A stretch of DNA of 64,000 bases from Candidatus Nitrosopumilus sp. (GTDB taxonomy: Archaea; Thermoproteota; Nitrososphaeria; Nitrososphaerales; Nitrosopumilaceae): contig JAANXA010000028.1 in the NCBI GenBank assembly GCA_018263505.1, positions 1 to 64,000 of the forward strand. Direction: 5' to 3'. A model generated the notes under the pieces. It had not been told where the DNA came from. It searched no databases and worked only from the letters and a program-made list of their open reading frames with translations. The translations under genes were made by a program, and so were the position numbers. Positions 46,348 through 56,491 of this stretch are shown here, piece after piece; position 1 is the first letter of the stretch; every line of letters starts with the position of its first letter.

Positions 46348-47844
46348 TCAATCCAGTTTATTTTTCCAAGTTGCACTGCTTGTATTATTATTTTGAACTC
46401 TGTTCTTAAAATATTCAGAATGTATGATAGCAGCAGCCAAAGCAGCTTTGCTCTTGTTTTCTTTTTCTTTCTTAAGATCTTCAGTTAATTTATCAATCAT
46501 ATCATAACGTTTCAAAAAGTCAGTTGATAATTCTCCTTTTTTGTATTCTTCAGAATTTAGAATTGTTTTGTAAAGTGGAATTGATGTTTCTACACCTTGA
46601 ACATACATGTCATTTAATGCAGTAAGCATTCTAGTTCTAGATTCTTCAAATGTGGGTCCCCATGTACAGAGTTTTGCCATTAATGAATCATAAAATGGTG
46701 ATACCGTACATCCAGGATAAAGATATGTGTCACATCTAACATTTGGTCCTGCTGGAATTGTCACATCTGGAACAGGTCCAGTTGAAGGTGCAAAGTCCAA
46801 AAATGTATCTTCAGCATTAATTCTACATTCAATTGCATAACCATTCATCTTTAGATCTTTTTGTTTGAATGGGAGTGGTTCTCCATTTGCAATATCGATT
46901 TGTAATTTAACAAAGTCTAATCCTGAAACCATTTCACTAATAGGGTGTTCTACTTGAAGTCTTGCATTAATCTCAATGAAATAAAATTCACCATTATCAG
47001 CTCTTAGAAATTCTGCAGTTCCAAGGTTGGTATAATCAACAGCATCTGCTGCTTTAACAACTAATTCACCAATTTCTTCTCTTTTTGCATCATCTACTAC
47101 AGGAGAAGGAGTTTGTTCAATTAGTTTTTGATTTCGTCTTTGAATAGAACATTCTCTCTCAAAAAGATGTACAGCATTACCATGATGATCTCTACACATT
47201 TGATATTCAATATGTCTAGTTTTTTCTAGGAATTTTTCAACAATGATTGCAGATTTTCCAACAGCTGCAATAGATTCAGATGTTACTGTTTCAAAACCTT
47301 CTTGTAATTCTTTATCATTAGTAACTAATCTAATTCCACGACCGCCACCACCATAAACAGATTTCAAAAGTACAGGATAACCAATATCATTTGCAATTTT
47401 TTCTGCTTCATCTGCATTATCTACTAGTCCTGGACTTCCAGGCACTGTTGGGACATTTGCTTTCAGCATTGCAGCTTTACATTCCATTTTGTCTCCACAT
47501 AGATTCATGGAGTCAGCAGATGGTCCAATGAAAGTTATTTTATTTTTTTCACACAATCTTGCAAAATCATCGTTTTCAGAAAGAAAACCATAACCTGGAT
47601 GTACAGCATTTGCACCAGAGGATAACATCACTTCAAGAATTTTTTCTTGATTGAGATAGGATTTTGCAGGAGCTGCTTCTCCAATATGATAAGACTCGTC
47701 AGCTTTCTTTACATGTAAAGAATTGTAATCTTCATCAGAATATACTGCAACAGTCTTTATTCCTAATGCGTTGCATGTTCTAATCACTCTAAGAGCGATT
47801 TCTCCTCTGTTTGCAATAAGTACTTTTTCAATCATTTTAATCAC
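46348..47844 (-). CDS. accC: Acetyl/propionyl-CoA carboxylase, biotin carboxylase subunit
   Basis: KVLIANRGEIALRVIRTC, GGGGRGIRLV, FIEINARLQVEHPISE. Confidence 0.96.
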   Translation of the reverse strand: MIKMIEKVLIANRGEIALRVIRTCNALGIKTVAVYSDEDYNSLHVKKADESYHIGEAAPAKSYLNQEKILEVMLSSGANAVHPGYGFLSENDDFARLCEKNKITFIGPSADSMNLCGDKMECKAAMLKANVPTVPGSPGLVDNADEAEKIANDIGYPVLLKSVYGGGGRGIRLVTNDKELQEGFETVTSESIAAVGKSAIIVEKFLEKTRHIEYQMCRDHHGNAVHLFERECSIQRRNQKLIEQTPSPVVDDAKREEIGELVVKAADAVDYTNLGTAEFLRADNGEFYFIEINARLQVEHPISEMVSGLDFVKLQIDIANGEPLPFKQKDLKMNGYAIECRINAEDTFLDFAPSTGPVPDVTIPAGPNVRCDTYLYPGCTVSPFYDSLMAKLCTWGPTFEESRTRMLTALNDMYVQGVETSIPLYKTILNSEEYKKGELSTDFLKRYDMIDKLTEDLKKEKENKSKAALAAAIIHSEYFKNRVQNNNTSSATWKNKLD

Positions 47845-49388
47845 AAATTGATATTTCCATGTTTTCTAGGAAGTTGTTTTTCTCTCTTGTTTGCAAGCAT
47901 TTTGAGGGCTTTGATTAACATAGGTCTTGTTTCTGCAGGATCAATTACATTATCAATTGTTCCATGAGATGCTGCAACATATGGATTTTCAAATTTTTCT
48001 GTAAACTCATCGATTAATTTTTTCTTAAGAGATTCAGGGTCATCAGATGCTGCTAATTCTTTTCTATTCATAATTTTTACAGCAGCTTCTCCACCTAAAA
48101 CTGCACAACGTGCAGTTGGCCATGCATAATTAATATCAGTTCTAAGATTTTTACTTCCCATTGCAATGTATGCACCACCATATGCCTTACCAATTACTAG
48201 TGTAATTCGTGGAACGGTTGCCTCACAAAATGCATAAAGTAATTTACTTCCATGTCGAATGATTCCATTATGTTCTTGGTTTGAACCTGGCATGTAACCA
48301 GGAGTATCAACTAAAGTAATAATTGGTATGTTAAAAGAATCACAGAATCTAATAAAACGTGCTGCCTTATTTGATGAATCAATATCAAGTGCACCTGCAA
48401 GATGCATAGGATTATTTGCAATAATTCCCACAACTTGACCATTCATTCTTCCATAACCTACAACAACATTTGGTGCAAATAATTCATGAACTTCAAAGAA
48501 TTCATGATTATCAATTATAGAATTAATTATTTCTTTCATATCATATGGTTGTAAAGGATTTTCAGGAATTATGTTTATGAGATTGTGATCTAATCTATTA
48601 GGGTCATCATCAGTTTTAGTTTTAGGTGGTTCTTCAGTATTATTTTGAGGTAAAAATGAAATCAATTTTTTGATATAGTCCATACATTCGTATTCATTTT
48701 GTGCAACAAAATGTGCAACACCACTTTTTGAACCATGAGTCATTGCACCACCAAGATCATCAAATGAGATTTCTTCACCTAACACAGTCTTTACTACATC
48801 AGGGCCAGTTACAAACATACTACCAACTTTTTCTACCATTATAACAAAATCAGTCATTGCAGGAGAATAAACAGAACCTCCAGCAGATGGACCTATACTA
48901 GCAGTAATTTGTGGAATTACTCCTGAAGCTAATTGATTGTGATAAAATATATCTGCAAATCCATCAAGACTCATAATTCCTTCTTGGATTCTTGCACCAC
49001 CAGAATCCATTATGCCAATAATAGGACATCCAGTTTTAACAGCATGATCCATAAGTTTAGTGATTTTTTTAGCACCCATTTGACTTAGTGTCCCACCAAG
49101 AACAGTGAAATCATAAGCAAAGACAAAGATTTGTCTCCCATTTACATTTCCATAACCACCAACAACACCATCAGTAAAGAATTTCTTTTTCTGCATGTCA
49201 TATTCATGATAATGATGAGTAGCCAATGGATCAATTTCAGTAAAAGTACCTTCATCAACTAAAAGATCAATTCTTTCACGTGCAGTTAATTTGCCTTTTT
49301 CATGTTGAGCTGTAATTCGATCTTGTCCACCACCTTGTAATGCGATCTTGTTGTTTTTACTAGATTTTTCAATCTTTTCAGAATGCAT
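47841..49388 (-). CDS. Acetyl/propionyl-CoA carboxylase, carboxyltransferase subunit
   Basis: KLTARERIDLLVDEGTF, IMDSGGARIQEGI, TLVDTPGYMPGSNQEHNGIIRHGSKLLYAF. Confidence 0.96.
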   Translation of the reverse strand: MHSEKIEKSSKNNKIALQGGGQDRITAQHEKGKLTARERIDLLVDEGTFTEIDPLATHHYHEYDMQKKKFFTDGVVGGYGNVNGRQIFVFAYDFTVLGGTLSQMGAKKITKLMDHAVKTGCPIIGIMDSGGARIQEGIMSLDGFADIFYHNQLASGVIPQITASIGPSAGGSVYSPAMTDFVIMVEKVGSMFVTGPDVVKTVLGEEISFDDLGGAMTHGSKSGVAHFVAQNEYECMDYIKKLISFLPQNNTEEPPKTKTDDDPNRLDHNLINIIPENPLQPYDMKEIINSIIDNHEFFEVHELFAPNVVVGYGRMNGQVVGIIANNPMHLAGALDIDSSNKAARFIRFCDSFNIPIITLVDTPGYMPGSNQEHNGIIRHGSKLLYAFCEATVPRITLVIGKAYGGAYIAMGSKNLRTDINYAWPTARCAVLGGEAAVKIMNRKELAASDDPESLKKKLIDEFTEKFENPYVAASHGTIDNVIDPAETRPMLIKALKMLANKREKQLPRKHGNINL

Positions 49389-49454
49389 GATGATAATCTA
49401 AAGCATAATGGTTTCCTATATTAATTTAATTTGAAAAGTAAAGATTTTCAAAAT

Positions 49455-49769
49455 TTATGAATTTAAAATGGAGAATTTTTTCTTTGTAGATTTTTGATAA
49501 GAAATGAAAGCATCTTTGCTCTCACTGCATTTCTTACAAATACATGATTGGGATACATTAGAAATATCGCAATTTTCCTGAAATTCACACCGAATACAGC
49601 CAGCAGGTGAACCACAAATAATACACAGTAATTCATCAATTTGAGTACATTTCTCATGTTTTACTCCCAATCCTTTTGCCCATAATCCAATTTCATTAAC
49701 TGGAATTTTTTCATTACAGATAATACAAGTTCCAGGAAATTTCATAGGGATTTTTCTCCAACTCATCAT
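49455..49769 (-). CDS. Cys-rich (zinc-binding) hypothetical protein
   Basis: Repeated CxxC pairs (CIICNEK, CIICGSPAGCIRCEFQENC, CICKKC); overlaps the end of the RFC-L ORF by 4 nt. Confidence 0.65.
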   Translation of the reverse strand: MMSWRKIPMKFPGTCIICNEKIPVNEIGLWAKGLGVKHEKCTQIDELLCIICGSPAGCIRCEFQENCDISNVSQSCICKKCSESKDAFISYQKSTKKKFSILNS

Positions 49770-50932
49770 ATTTGCTCCATTTCTTTTTCAAGAACATCCC
49801 CAAAAGTTTCTTGTAATTCTAATTCAATTGTTTTATTTTTCATACAAAATAAAACATAAGGTAAACCAAGTGTAACAAATGCACTAGAAGAAAGATGTAG
49901 TTTTTTTGATATGAGTAATGAAAGAGATTTGAGTTTTGCACCATCCCAACGAATTCTGTTGAGCAGTGGCCAAGATAAATTATATTTTGTATATCTTATT
50001 CTATTATCATTTTGATACAATGTAATCAAAATATCATTTAGATAACGCAATAATCTCCAATTTTGAGTTCTTATAATTTTTCCATATAGCATATCAGCTT
50101 TTGAAATAATTTCTAAATATTTTGCCATAGTAGTATTATCTAAATTACTTGTAACAATACTAGAATAGAATGCATTAATTTTTTCTCTAGGATCAATTTG
50201 CATAGAATACAAAATAATTCTAGCCTCTTCAAACGAATTTGATTTAAAAAATGAATTAATTCCATCTTCTACATTAATTGTTTCAAAAGAATTTTCAGTT
50301 TGAGGATTAAATCCAGTTACAAAAGATTGTGCAAGATTAATCATTGAACGAATATCTCCACGAGATTTATCAATTACTTTAATCAATGATCCAGGACTTA
50401 GTTTTGTATTTTCTTTTTTTAGAATATTTTCAAGATAAACACGTAATAAACGAGGAGGGATTTTTTTGAAAGATATTGTTTTAACTGTTTTTTTAATATT
50501 TTTCATTTTTTCCAATGTATCATTATTTGCAGCTAAAATAATTGGCACTGTAGATTCTTTTAGAATTTCAACAAGTGCTGCAGCACCACCATAATCACCT
50601 CGTCCATGAATTCCATCAACCTCATCTACAAAAATCATAGGTGTTCCTAAAACACTTACATTTCCCAATACAGGTGTCAGAATTTCATTAATTCTTGATT
50701 TACTTCTAACATCACTAGCATTAAGACCAATCATATCATATCCAAATTGTTTAGCAATAAGAAAAGCTATTGTGGTTTTCCCGATTCCAGGAGGTCCAAC
50801 TAAAAGTAATGGTTTTGTACCTTTTTTCCATTTAGCAACCCATTCCATAATTTCACTACGTGATTCCTCATTCCCAACCATTTCAGAAATAGTTCTAGGT
50901 CGATATTTTTCAGACCACATCAATCTAATCAC
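49766..50932 (-). CDS. rfcL: Replication factor C large subunit
   Basis: WSEKYRPRTISEMVGN, LLVGPPGIGKTTIA, FVDEVDGIHGRGDYGG. Confidence 0.93.
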   Translation of the reverse strand: MIRLMWSEKYRPRTISEMVGNEESRSEIMEWVAKWKKGTKPLLLVGPPGIGKTTIAFLIAKQFGYDMIGLNASDVRSKSRINEILTPVLGNVSVLGTPMIFVDEVDGIHGRGDYGGAAALVEILKESTVPIILAANNDTLEKMKNIKKTVKTISFKKIPPRLLRVYLENILKKENTKLSPGSLIKVIDKSRGDIRSMINLAQSFVTGFNPQTENSFETINVEDGINSFFKSNSFEEARIILYSMQIDPREKINAFYSSIVTSNLDNTTMAKYLEIISKADMLYGKIIRTQNWRLLRYLNDILITLYQNDNRIRYTKYNLSWPLLNRIRWDGAKLKSLSLLISKKLHLSSSAFVTLGLPYVLFCMKNKTIELELQETFGDVLEKEMEQI

Positions 50933-52062
50933 TTTGGGAGTTTGGATTCAAACTCTGACCATTTATTGGTTTTTTGTAGATGATTATACCAATACTGATT
51001 ATAATGCTCTACTGTCAAAAATAAAAATTCTAAAAATTCTTTATGGGAAAATCCTTCAGGTAACAATTCAAGAGTTAAACGTGCATCTTGCAAATACAGA
51101 TTACTTTTTTCAAGAGTCACATCAAATCCATTTTTTACATTATTTGACAATAAAGAATAGTATAGTGGCCAAGAAGGAATTTTTACAAATCCATTTTTAA
51201 TAGAGTCCTCGATTTCATTTCCACATCCAACACCTTCAGCAGCTCTTGCCATACCCAAATAGAAAATTTCACTTAGAGGTCTTTCTGCTAAAGCCATATT
51301 TCTCCCAGCAGTTCCCATTACAGCACGGTATTTTTTATAAGACAAAGTCATTTCTTCTTCAGTGATTGATGTTGGTTTTGATTTTAATTTCTCATCAAGA
51401 TATTGACCAACTCTTGCATCTTTAAAACCATCTTCAAATTCTTTTAACACCTGTTCACCTCCCTTTGAAATTTTGTCTCTAGCTAATTTCAAAATATAGG
51501 GATTCATCAATTTATAATCATCAAGATAATCCAAATCTTCATCCTTGTCTACAATTCTATCCATTGGTTCACTAAGATCAATTGCTAAAATATGACCCTC
51601 AACAATGTCTTGTTTTAATTGAGGATCATTTCTTCCTGTATATTCAGCAGCAGCATCAAATAATCCATTAAAAACAGGAAAAGTCATTTTAACAAAATTA
51701 GAATTTAGGATTCTAAGAACTCTATCTTTTAAAACATCAGGACTTTCTAATTTTGATTTTATTGGTTCAATCTCAGAAGCATTTAGAATTATTTCGGTAG
51801 AGCCTACCTCATTTCCAAATGCTTGTTGAGTTGCATTAGGATTTGTATCAGATTTTATCTCATTTAAAAGACCTTGAACAAATCGGTCAGTAAAATTTGG
51901 AAATTCATTTTCTGTTTCTTCCTTGTATTTTTTAAATAATTTGTAACCTTTTGATTTAAACAGTCCCTGTTTGATAATTTGTTTTCCAGGTTTTGTACTC
52001 ATTAAAGCTTCTTTACTTACAACAGATTGGTCTTTTCCACTCACAAGCATAATCTTGTTCAT
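50929..52062 (-). CDS. Conserved hypothetical protein (no family recognised)
   Basis: 377-aa ORF overlapping the RFC-L start by 4 nt, so probably co-transcribed. Confidence 0.7.
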   Translation of the reverse strand: MNKIMLVSGKDQSVVSKEALMSTKPGKQIIKQGLFKSKGYKLFKKYKEETENEFPNFTDRFVQGLLNEIKSDTNPNATQQAFGNEVGSTEIILNASEIEPIKSKLESPDVLKDRVLRILNSNFVKMTFPVFNGLFDAAAEYTGRNDPQLKQDIVEGHILAIDLSEPMDRIVDKDEDLDYLDDYKLMNPYILKLARDKISKGGEQVLKEFEDGFKDARVGQYLDEKLKSKPTSITEEEMTLSYKKYRAVMGTAGRNMALAERPLSEIFYLGMARAAEGVGCGNEIEDSIKNGFVKIPSWPLYYSLLSNNVKNGFDVTLEKSNLYLQDARLTLELLPEGFSHKEFLEFLFLTVEHYNQYWYNHLQKTNKWSEFESKLPK

Positions 52063-52119
52063 TGTTATTTATGCTTTCAAAAAATTTTCATTTAAATTAC
52101 AAAGAAAGTAAAAAATAGT

Positions 52120-52920
52120 ATGGAGGTAATTGAAGTTCTTAAAGAAGCATCAACTCGAATTTTTAACAATGTAAAAGATATTGCTGGAACAGATAACGCT
52201 GCAGGAGATTTTGGGATAGGAGCAGGGGGAGATATTTCCAGAAATATAGACATAATTGCAGAAAAAACAGTATTAGATTTTCTTAAAGAAATAAATTTTG
52301 AATGTGTTGTTTTAGGCGAAGAATGTGGCAGAGTAGAATTATCAAAAGAGCCAAAAGGATTCATCATAATGGATGCAATAGATGGATCTGCAAATGCAGT
52401 TCGTGGAATTCCATTTTTTTGTAGTTCATTAGCATTTGCAACAAAAAATAATCTTAGTTCAATTACAGATGGAGTAATTACAAATCTTTCAAATGGGCAA
52501 ATGTATTGGGCATCAAAAAATAAAGGTTCATTTTTTAATGAAGAAAAAATTAGAGTTCATGACAAAGAACCAATCTATAAAATTATAGGAATCAACACAT
52601 CAGGAGCATCATCAAATTTGTTAAAGAAATTAGAACCAATTTCAAGAAATTATGAACATACAAGACATTTTGGAGCTAATGCCTTAGAAATGGCATTATT
52701 CGCCAAAGGTTTGATGGATATTTTTATTGATTTAAGAAACAAGATTAGAATTCAAGATATAGCAGCAGGGTATCTTATTGTAAAAGAAGCAGGAGGAATA
52801 ATAGTAGATGGAGATCTTAATCCATTAGATGCTGATCTTAGTTATTCTACAAGAGTATCTTTCATTATAGCTGCAAATCAAAAAATATTTGATGAAGTAA
52901 TATCGCAGATGGAACAATAG
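52120..52920 (+). CDS. Inositol monophosphatase / FBPase-like phosphatase
   Basis: GGDISRNIDIIAEK, VLGEECG, IIMDAIDGSANAVRGIPFF, IRIQDIAAGYLIVKEAGG. Confidence 0.9.
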   Translation: MEVIEVLKEASTRIFNNVKDIAGTDNAAGDFGIGAGGDISRNIDIIAEKTVLDFLKEINFECVVLGEECGRVELSKEPKGFIIMDAIDGSANAVRGIPFFCSSLAFATKNNLSSITDGVITNLSNGQMYWASKNKGSFFNEEKIRVHDKEPIYKIIGINTSGASSNLLKKLEPISRNYEHTRHFGANALEMALFAKGLMDIFIDLRNKIRIQDIAAGYLIVKEAGGIIVDGDLNPLDADLSYSTRVSFIIAANQKIFDEVISQMEQ

Positions 52921-52971
52921 ATTATTTCTAAGAGAAATATATTTAACCAAAGTCAAGAAAAATCTTCTTGT

Positions 52972-53814
52972 ATGGTAACTGAAACTAAAGCTAAAGTAAT
53001 TTACAGAGAATTATTGAAAGAGGATCTTGTAGTAATTAGATTAGTTCCAGAAACAGGAATGCCAGAATACAAAACAGGTCAATTTTTAACAATTGGTCTT
53101 CCAATTCCTGCAGAAAAAAAAATTGTTAGACGTGCATACTCTATTGCATCTCATGCAGAAAATAGAGATTATTTTGAATTTGTAATAAGATGGGTTAGAA
53201 AACCACTTCCAGGTCGTGTGACAACTGAATTGTTCTATTCAAGTGTAGGTGATGAAGTGTATCTAGGTGATCCTAGTGGAACTGCATTACAAATAAGTGA
53301 CACATTACATAATGGTGAAAAGGATAATAGACGAGTTATCTGTGTTGGGGGAGGAACTGGATTAGCACCATTTATTGCATTTGCAAAACATTTCCATGAT
53401 ACAAATGATAAAAGAGAAGTAATTGTATTACATGGTGCAAGTTATGTTGATGAATTAAGTTACAAAAGATTGTTAACTGATTTTGAATTAGAAAGTGAAA
53501 AAAGAGGAAGGGATCAATGGAATTTCAGATACAGAGCTGCAATTAGTAGACCAAAAGAATTCTTCAATAGATCATGGAATGGTCACGTTGGTAGGGTAGA
53601 ATCATTTTTCAAAGCAGACAAAAAAACAGGGTTATCACCAATTGATGAAATGGTAGGTGAAGAAATTACACCAGAAAATTCAATTATCTATATTTGTGGG
53701 TATCAAGGTACAATTGATGGAGTTATTGATTCAACGGCATCAAGAGGATTTGTTACAGAACATGAAAAAAAACCAGATGGAAGTTTTGGAATCAAATTTG
53801 AGTCATACGGATAA
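52972..53814 (+). CDS. Ferredoxin/flavodoxin-NADP+ reductase-like flavoprotein
   Basis: RRAYSIASHAENRDYFEFVIRWV, VGGGTGLAPFIAF, YICGYQGTIDGV. Confidence 0.88.
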   Translation: MVTETKAKVIYRELLKEDLVVIRLVPETGMPEYKTGQFLTIGLPIPAEKKIVRRAYSIASHAENRDYFEFVIRWVRKPLPGRVTTELFYSSVGDEVYLGDPSGTALQISDTLHNGEKDNRRVICVGGGTGLAPFIAFAKHFHDTNDKREVIVLHGASYVDELSYKRLLTDFELESEKRGRDQWNFRYRAAISRPKEFFNRSWNGHVGRVESFFKADKKTGLSPIDEMVGEEITPENSIIYICGYQGTIDGVIDSTASRGFVTEHEKKPDGSFGIKFESYG

Positions 53815-53876
53815 AAAAAATTAATATAAAATACTTCTACCTGTGGATTTTTATATAGAGAATATTTTCGCAGAAC

Positions 53877-54044
53877 ATGGCAAATCTCAAGTGTAGAGAT
53901 TATGGATTTGAATGTGATTTTGTATCAGATGGCGAAATGGAGTCAGTAATAGTAGAATTTAGAGATCATACTGAAGAAGAACATGGAATAGATTATTCAA
54001 AAGAAGCAATTATGCAATTTCTTCTAAGAAAACAAGGATTATAG
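53877..54044 (+). CDS. DUF1059-like small protein
   Basis: MANLKCRDYGFECDFVSDGEMESVIVEFRDHTEEEHGIDYSKEAIMQFLLRKQGL*; 55 aa, below the ORF-track cutoff. Confidence 0.78.
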   Translation: MANLKCRDYGFECDFVSDGEMESVIVEFRDHTEEEHGIDYSKEAIMQFLLRKQGL

Positions 54045-54048
54045 AAAA

Positions 54049-55137
54049 TTAAGAATCAGTTCTTTTCATTCTAATTGATAAAACAGGTAATTCTTTTTCA
54101 ATAATTTTTTCAACTGCAGGTACAATTCCAGAACGAGCTCTTACATTTTCTTCAAAAATTTCAAAGATTTGATCTCTAAATAATAATTTGATTCCAGGTA
54201 AAGCTGTAATTCCTTCATCAACTGTTCGAGGTTCAGATAAATCTAAAATCAATGTACCTTTTTTCTTATCTTCCATCATCAATCTAATTCGATCAAATGT
54301 GATTAAGAAATAATCAGAAGTGGTTGCAACTAAAATTATATCATATTTGTTAAAACTTGCCAAAACATCATCAAAGTCAACAGGATTTCCACTAAGAATT
54401 GTTGTAAATCCGGTGGCACGTTCAAGAGATCTACTAGTTACATCAAATGGAATTTCTTTTTTCTTCAAAGTTTTTGCAATCATAGCTGCCGATTCACCAG
54501 TTCCTATCAATAGAACTTTTTTCTTTGGATCTAATCCGGCTTTTTCATCTACAAGTTTTATTGCTATATCACCAAGAGAAACCACATCTTTAGCAATTCC
54601 AGTAATTTCTCTCATTTTTGTAGAGGAACGAATTACACTTTCAAATAATTTATTGAGAATTTTACCCGATGTACCTTCATTCTTTGCATTTTCTAACGTT
54701 TGAACAAGTTCATCAAATACTTCTTGTTTTCCAACAACAACAGAATCTAATCCAGATGCCAAACGTAATAATCGATGATAAACATCATCGCCTTTGTACA
54801 CTTCAAGAGTTTGATCAAAATGATCAATGTCAATTTGTTCTAATGAAGATAGAGATACCCAAGTATCCTTAATTTTATTTAACACAAGACCTTTTGCTTC
54901 ATCTCTTCTTGCATCAGGTGAATCATCTGTTTCAACATTGGTTACTGTAAAAATTTCCACTCTACTTGCAGTTTGAAAAATAATACATTCATCAACACCT
55001 GGAAGTTCTTTGAATTTTTTACATGCTGCTGAAACATCTTTGAAAGTGAATTTTGATAAATTATGTAAAGGGATATTTTTGAAAGTTACTCTAGTATTCA
55101 TTACATCAAAATTTACTTGGGCCATATCAATATCCAT
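54049..55137 (-). CDS. hemA: Glutamyl-tRNA reductase
   Basis: RLASGLDSVVVGKQEVFDELV, LLIGTGESAAMIAKTL; downstream of tRNA-Glu-dependent tetrapyrrole pathway logic. Confidence 0.9.
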   Translation of the reverse strand: MDIDMAQVNFDVMNTRVTFKNIPLHNLSKFTFKDVSAACKKFKELPGVDECIIFQTASRVEIFTVTNVETDDSPDARRDEAKGLVLNKIKDTWVSLSSLEQIDIDHFDQTLEVYKGDDVYHRLLRLASGLDSVVVGKQEVFDELVQTLENAKNEGTSGKILNKLFESVIRSSTKMREITGIAKDVVSLGDIAIKLVDEKAGLDPKKKVLLIGTGESAAMIAKTLKKKEIPFDVTSRSLERATGFTTILSGNPVDFDDVLASFNKYDIILVATTSDYFLITFDRIRLMMEDKKKGTLILDLSEPRTVDEGITALPGIKLLFRDQIFEIFEENVRARSGIVPAVEKIIEKELPVLSIRMKRTDS

Positions 55138-55814
55138 TATGCTTTAATTTTATTCCGTCCGCCTCTTGCTGTTCGAAAAACATTCATTCCAATGTAGAAA
55201 TTTTCATGAATAGATTCTAAATAAGTAATTTCATTTTTAATGTCTTGAATTTCTTTTTCTGAACTGTTAGGAGCGTTTTTTAATTTTTCTAGTTTTTCTT
55301 TTAATTCTTCTAAAAATGAATCAACACCACGTTCATAATTTGAAACACCTTCAAACTCTGGACTTAGAACGTGTTGAGGAACATATGCGGGAGTTTGATC
55401 CTTTGGTGTTTCTGCTGCTCTTGTAAGAGATTCCTGTTGATCAGCAGTCAATATAGGTCTAGGAAATCGATCTGATTTGTCTAAGAAAAATTCAGGTTCA
55501 CCCATTTCACGTCTAAAAATTTCTTCACCTTGTCGTTTGAATGTATAATTAGGATTTTTGGTAGTATCTGCTTTTACTTCAGCAGCTATTGCTTTATACT
55601 CAGCTTCAGCAGCTGCCTCTGCCTTTATTTTTGCAACTTCTACTTTAGCCAACGCTTCTTTAACTGCATTTTCTGCAGCTTCAACATCCTTTGCTGCATT
55701 TTCTGCAGCTTCTGATGCTGCAATAGTATTATTATCTACAGAAGAGGATTCAAGTTGAGAATCTTCAACAGATTTGGATTCTATATCTGATTCTTTTTTC
55801 TCTTCTGACATCAA
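55137..55814 (-). CDS. Hypothetical protein with Ala/Glu-rich coiled coil and conserved C-terminal domain
   Basis: AAENAAKDVEAAENAVKEALAKVEVAKIKAEAAAEAEYKAIAAEV; overlaps the hemA start. Confidence 0.65.
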   Translation of the reverse strand: MMSEEKKESDIESKSVEDSQLESSSVDNNTIAASEAAENAAKDVEAAENAVKEALAKVEVAKIKAEAAAEAEYKAIAAEVKADTTKNPNYTFKRQGEEIFRREMGEPEFFLDKSDRFPRPILTADQQESLTRAAETPKDQTPAYVPQHVLSPEFEGVSNYERGVDSFLEELKEKLEKLKNAPNSSEKEIQDIKNEITYLESIHENFYIGMNVFRTARGGRNKIKA

Positions 55815-55938
55815 AAGTCACTAAAATTGCCTGAATTTTAATATTTTTGTGAAAAGTTTTGATAAATGTTATTTTTGGCTAAAAAATCAAATATTGATCG
55901 GTAAGAATATTTCTAAAGCAGGAAATAAGAAAAGATGA

Positions 55939-56016
55939 TGGCGCCCTCGGCGGGATTTGAACACGCGTCTCAGCCGTGACAGGGCCGAATTCTAGACCGG
56001 GCTATACTACAAGGGC
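55939..56016 (-). tRNA. tRNA-Asp (GTC), CCA encoded
   Basis: GCCCTTG/CGAGGGC acceptor, anticodon loop CTGTCAC, genomic CCA. Confidence 0.93.
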
Positions 56017-56110
56017 ACTATTATCTTAAATCAAATTGCCAGATTAAAAGTTTCGGTAATAGAAAAAATTTGTAAAAGCCTAAATTATACGCGAAAAATA
56101 TTTTCATGGA

Positions 56111-56184
56111 GGGTCTATGGCGCAGCCAGGTAGCGCACCGGACTTTTAATCCGGTTGTCAAGGGTCCGAATCCCTTTAGACCCG
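56111..56184 (+). tRNA. tRNA-Lys (TTT)
   Basis: GGGTCTA/TAGACCC acceptor, anticodon loop CTTTTAA. Confidence 0.93.
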
Positions 56185-56491
56185 CCTTCATTTTCATCTT
56201 TTTAATTCAATATTCATAGAAAATTTTGGGTTCAATATTTGAAGGAAAAATAAAAAAATAATGTTATGAATTTTTAAAATACAGTAATTTTTTGAATATA
56301 ACAAAATTAAACTGAAATTCAACAGCATTTTCAAATTTTTCAATTAATTCACAAAATGAAATTATTCATTTTAAGAACAATGTTGTTTTATAGAATGAAT
56401 GAAAATAAAATGTATTTTCCAGCAACAAAAATAAAAATTCTGAATTTTACATATGTAAGAAAAAATTTGGATTTATTTTCTTTAAAAAGTA

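Noticed and set aside
54320-54872. Plus-strand ORFs inside hemA
   Set aside because: Antisense shadows; hemA frame carries clear motifs.
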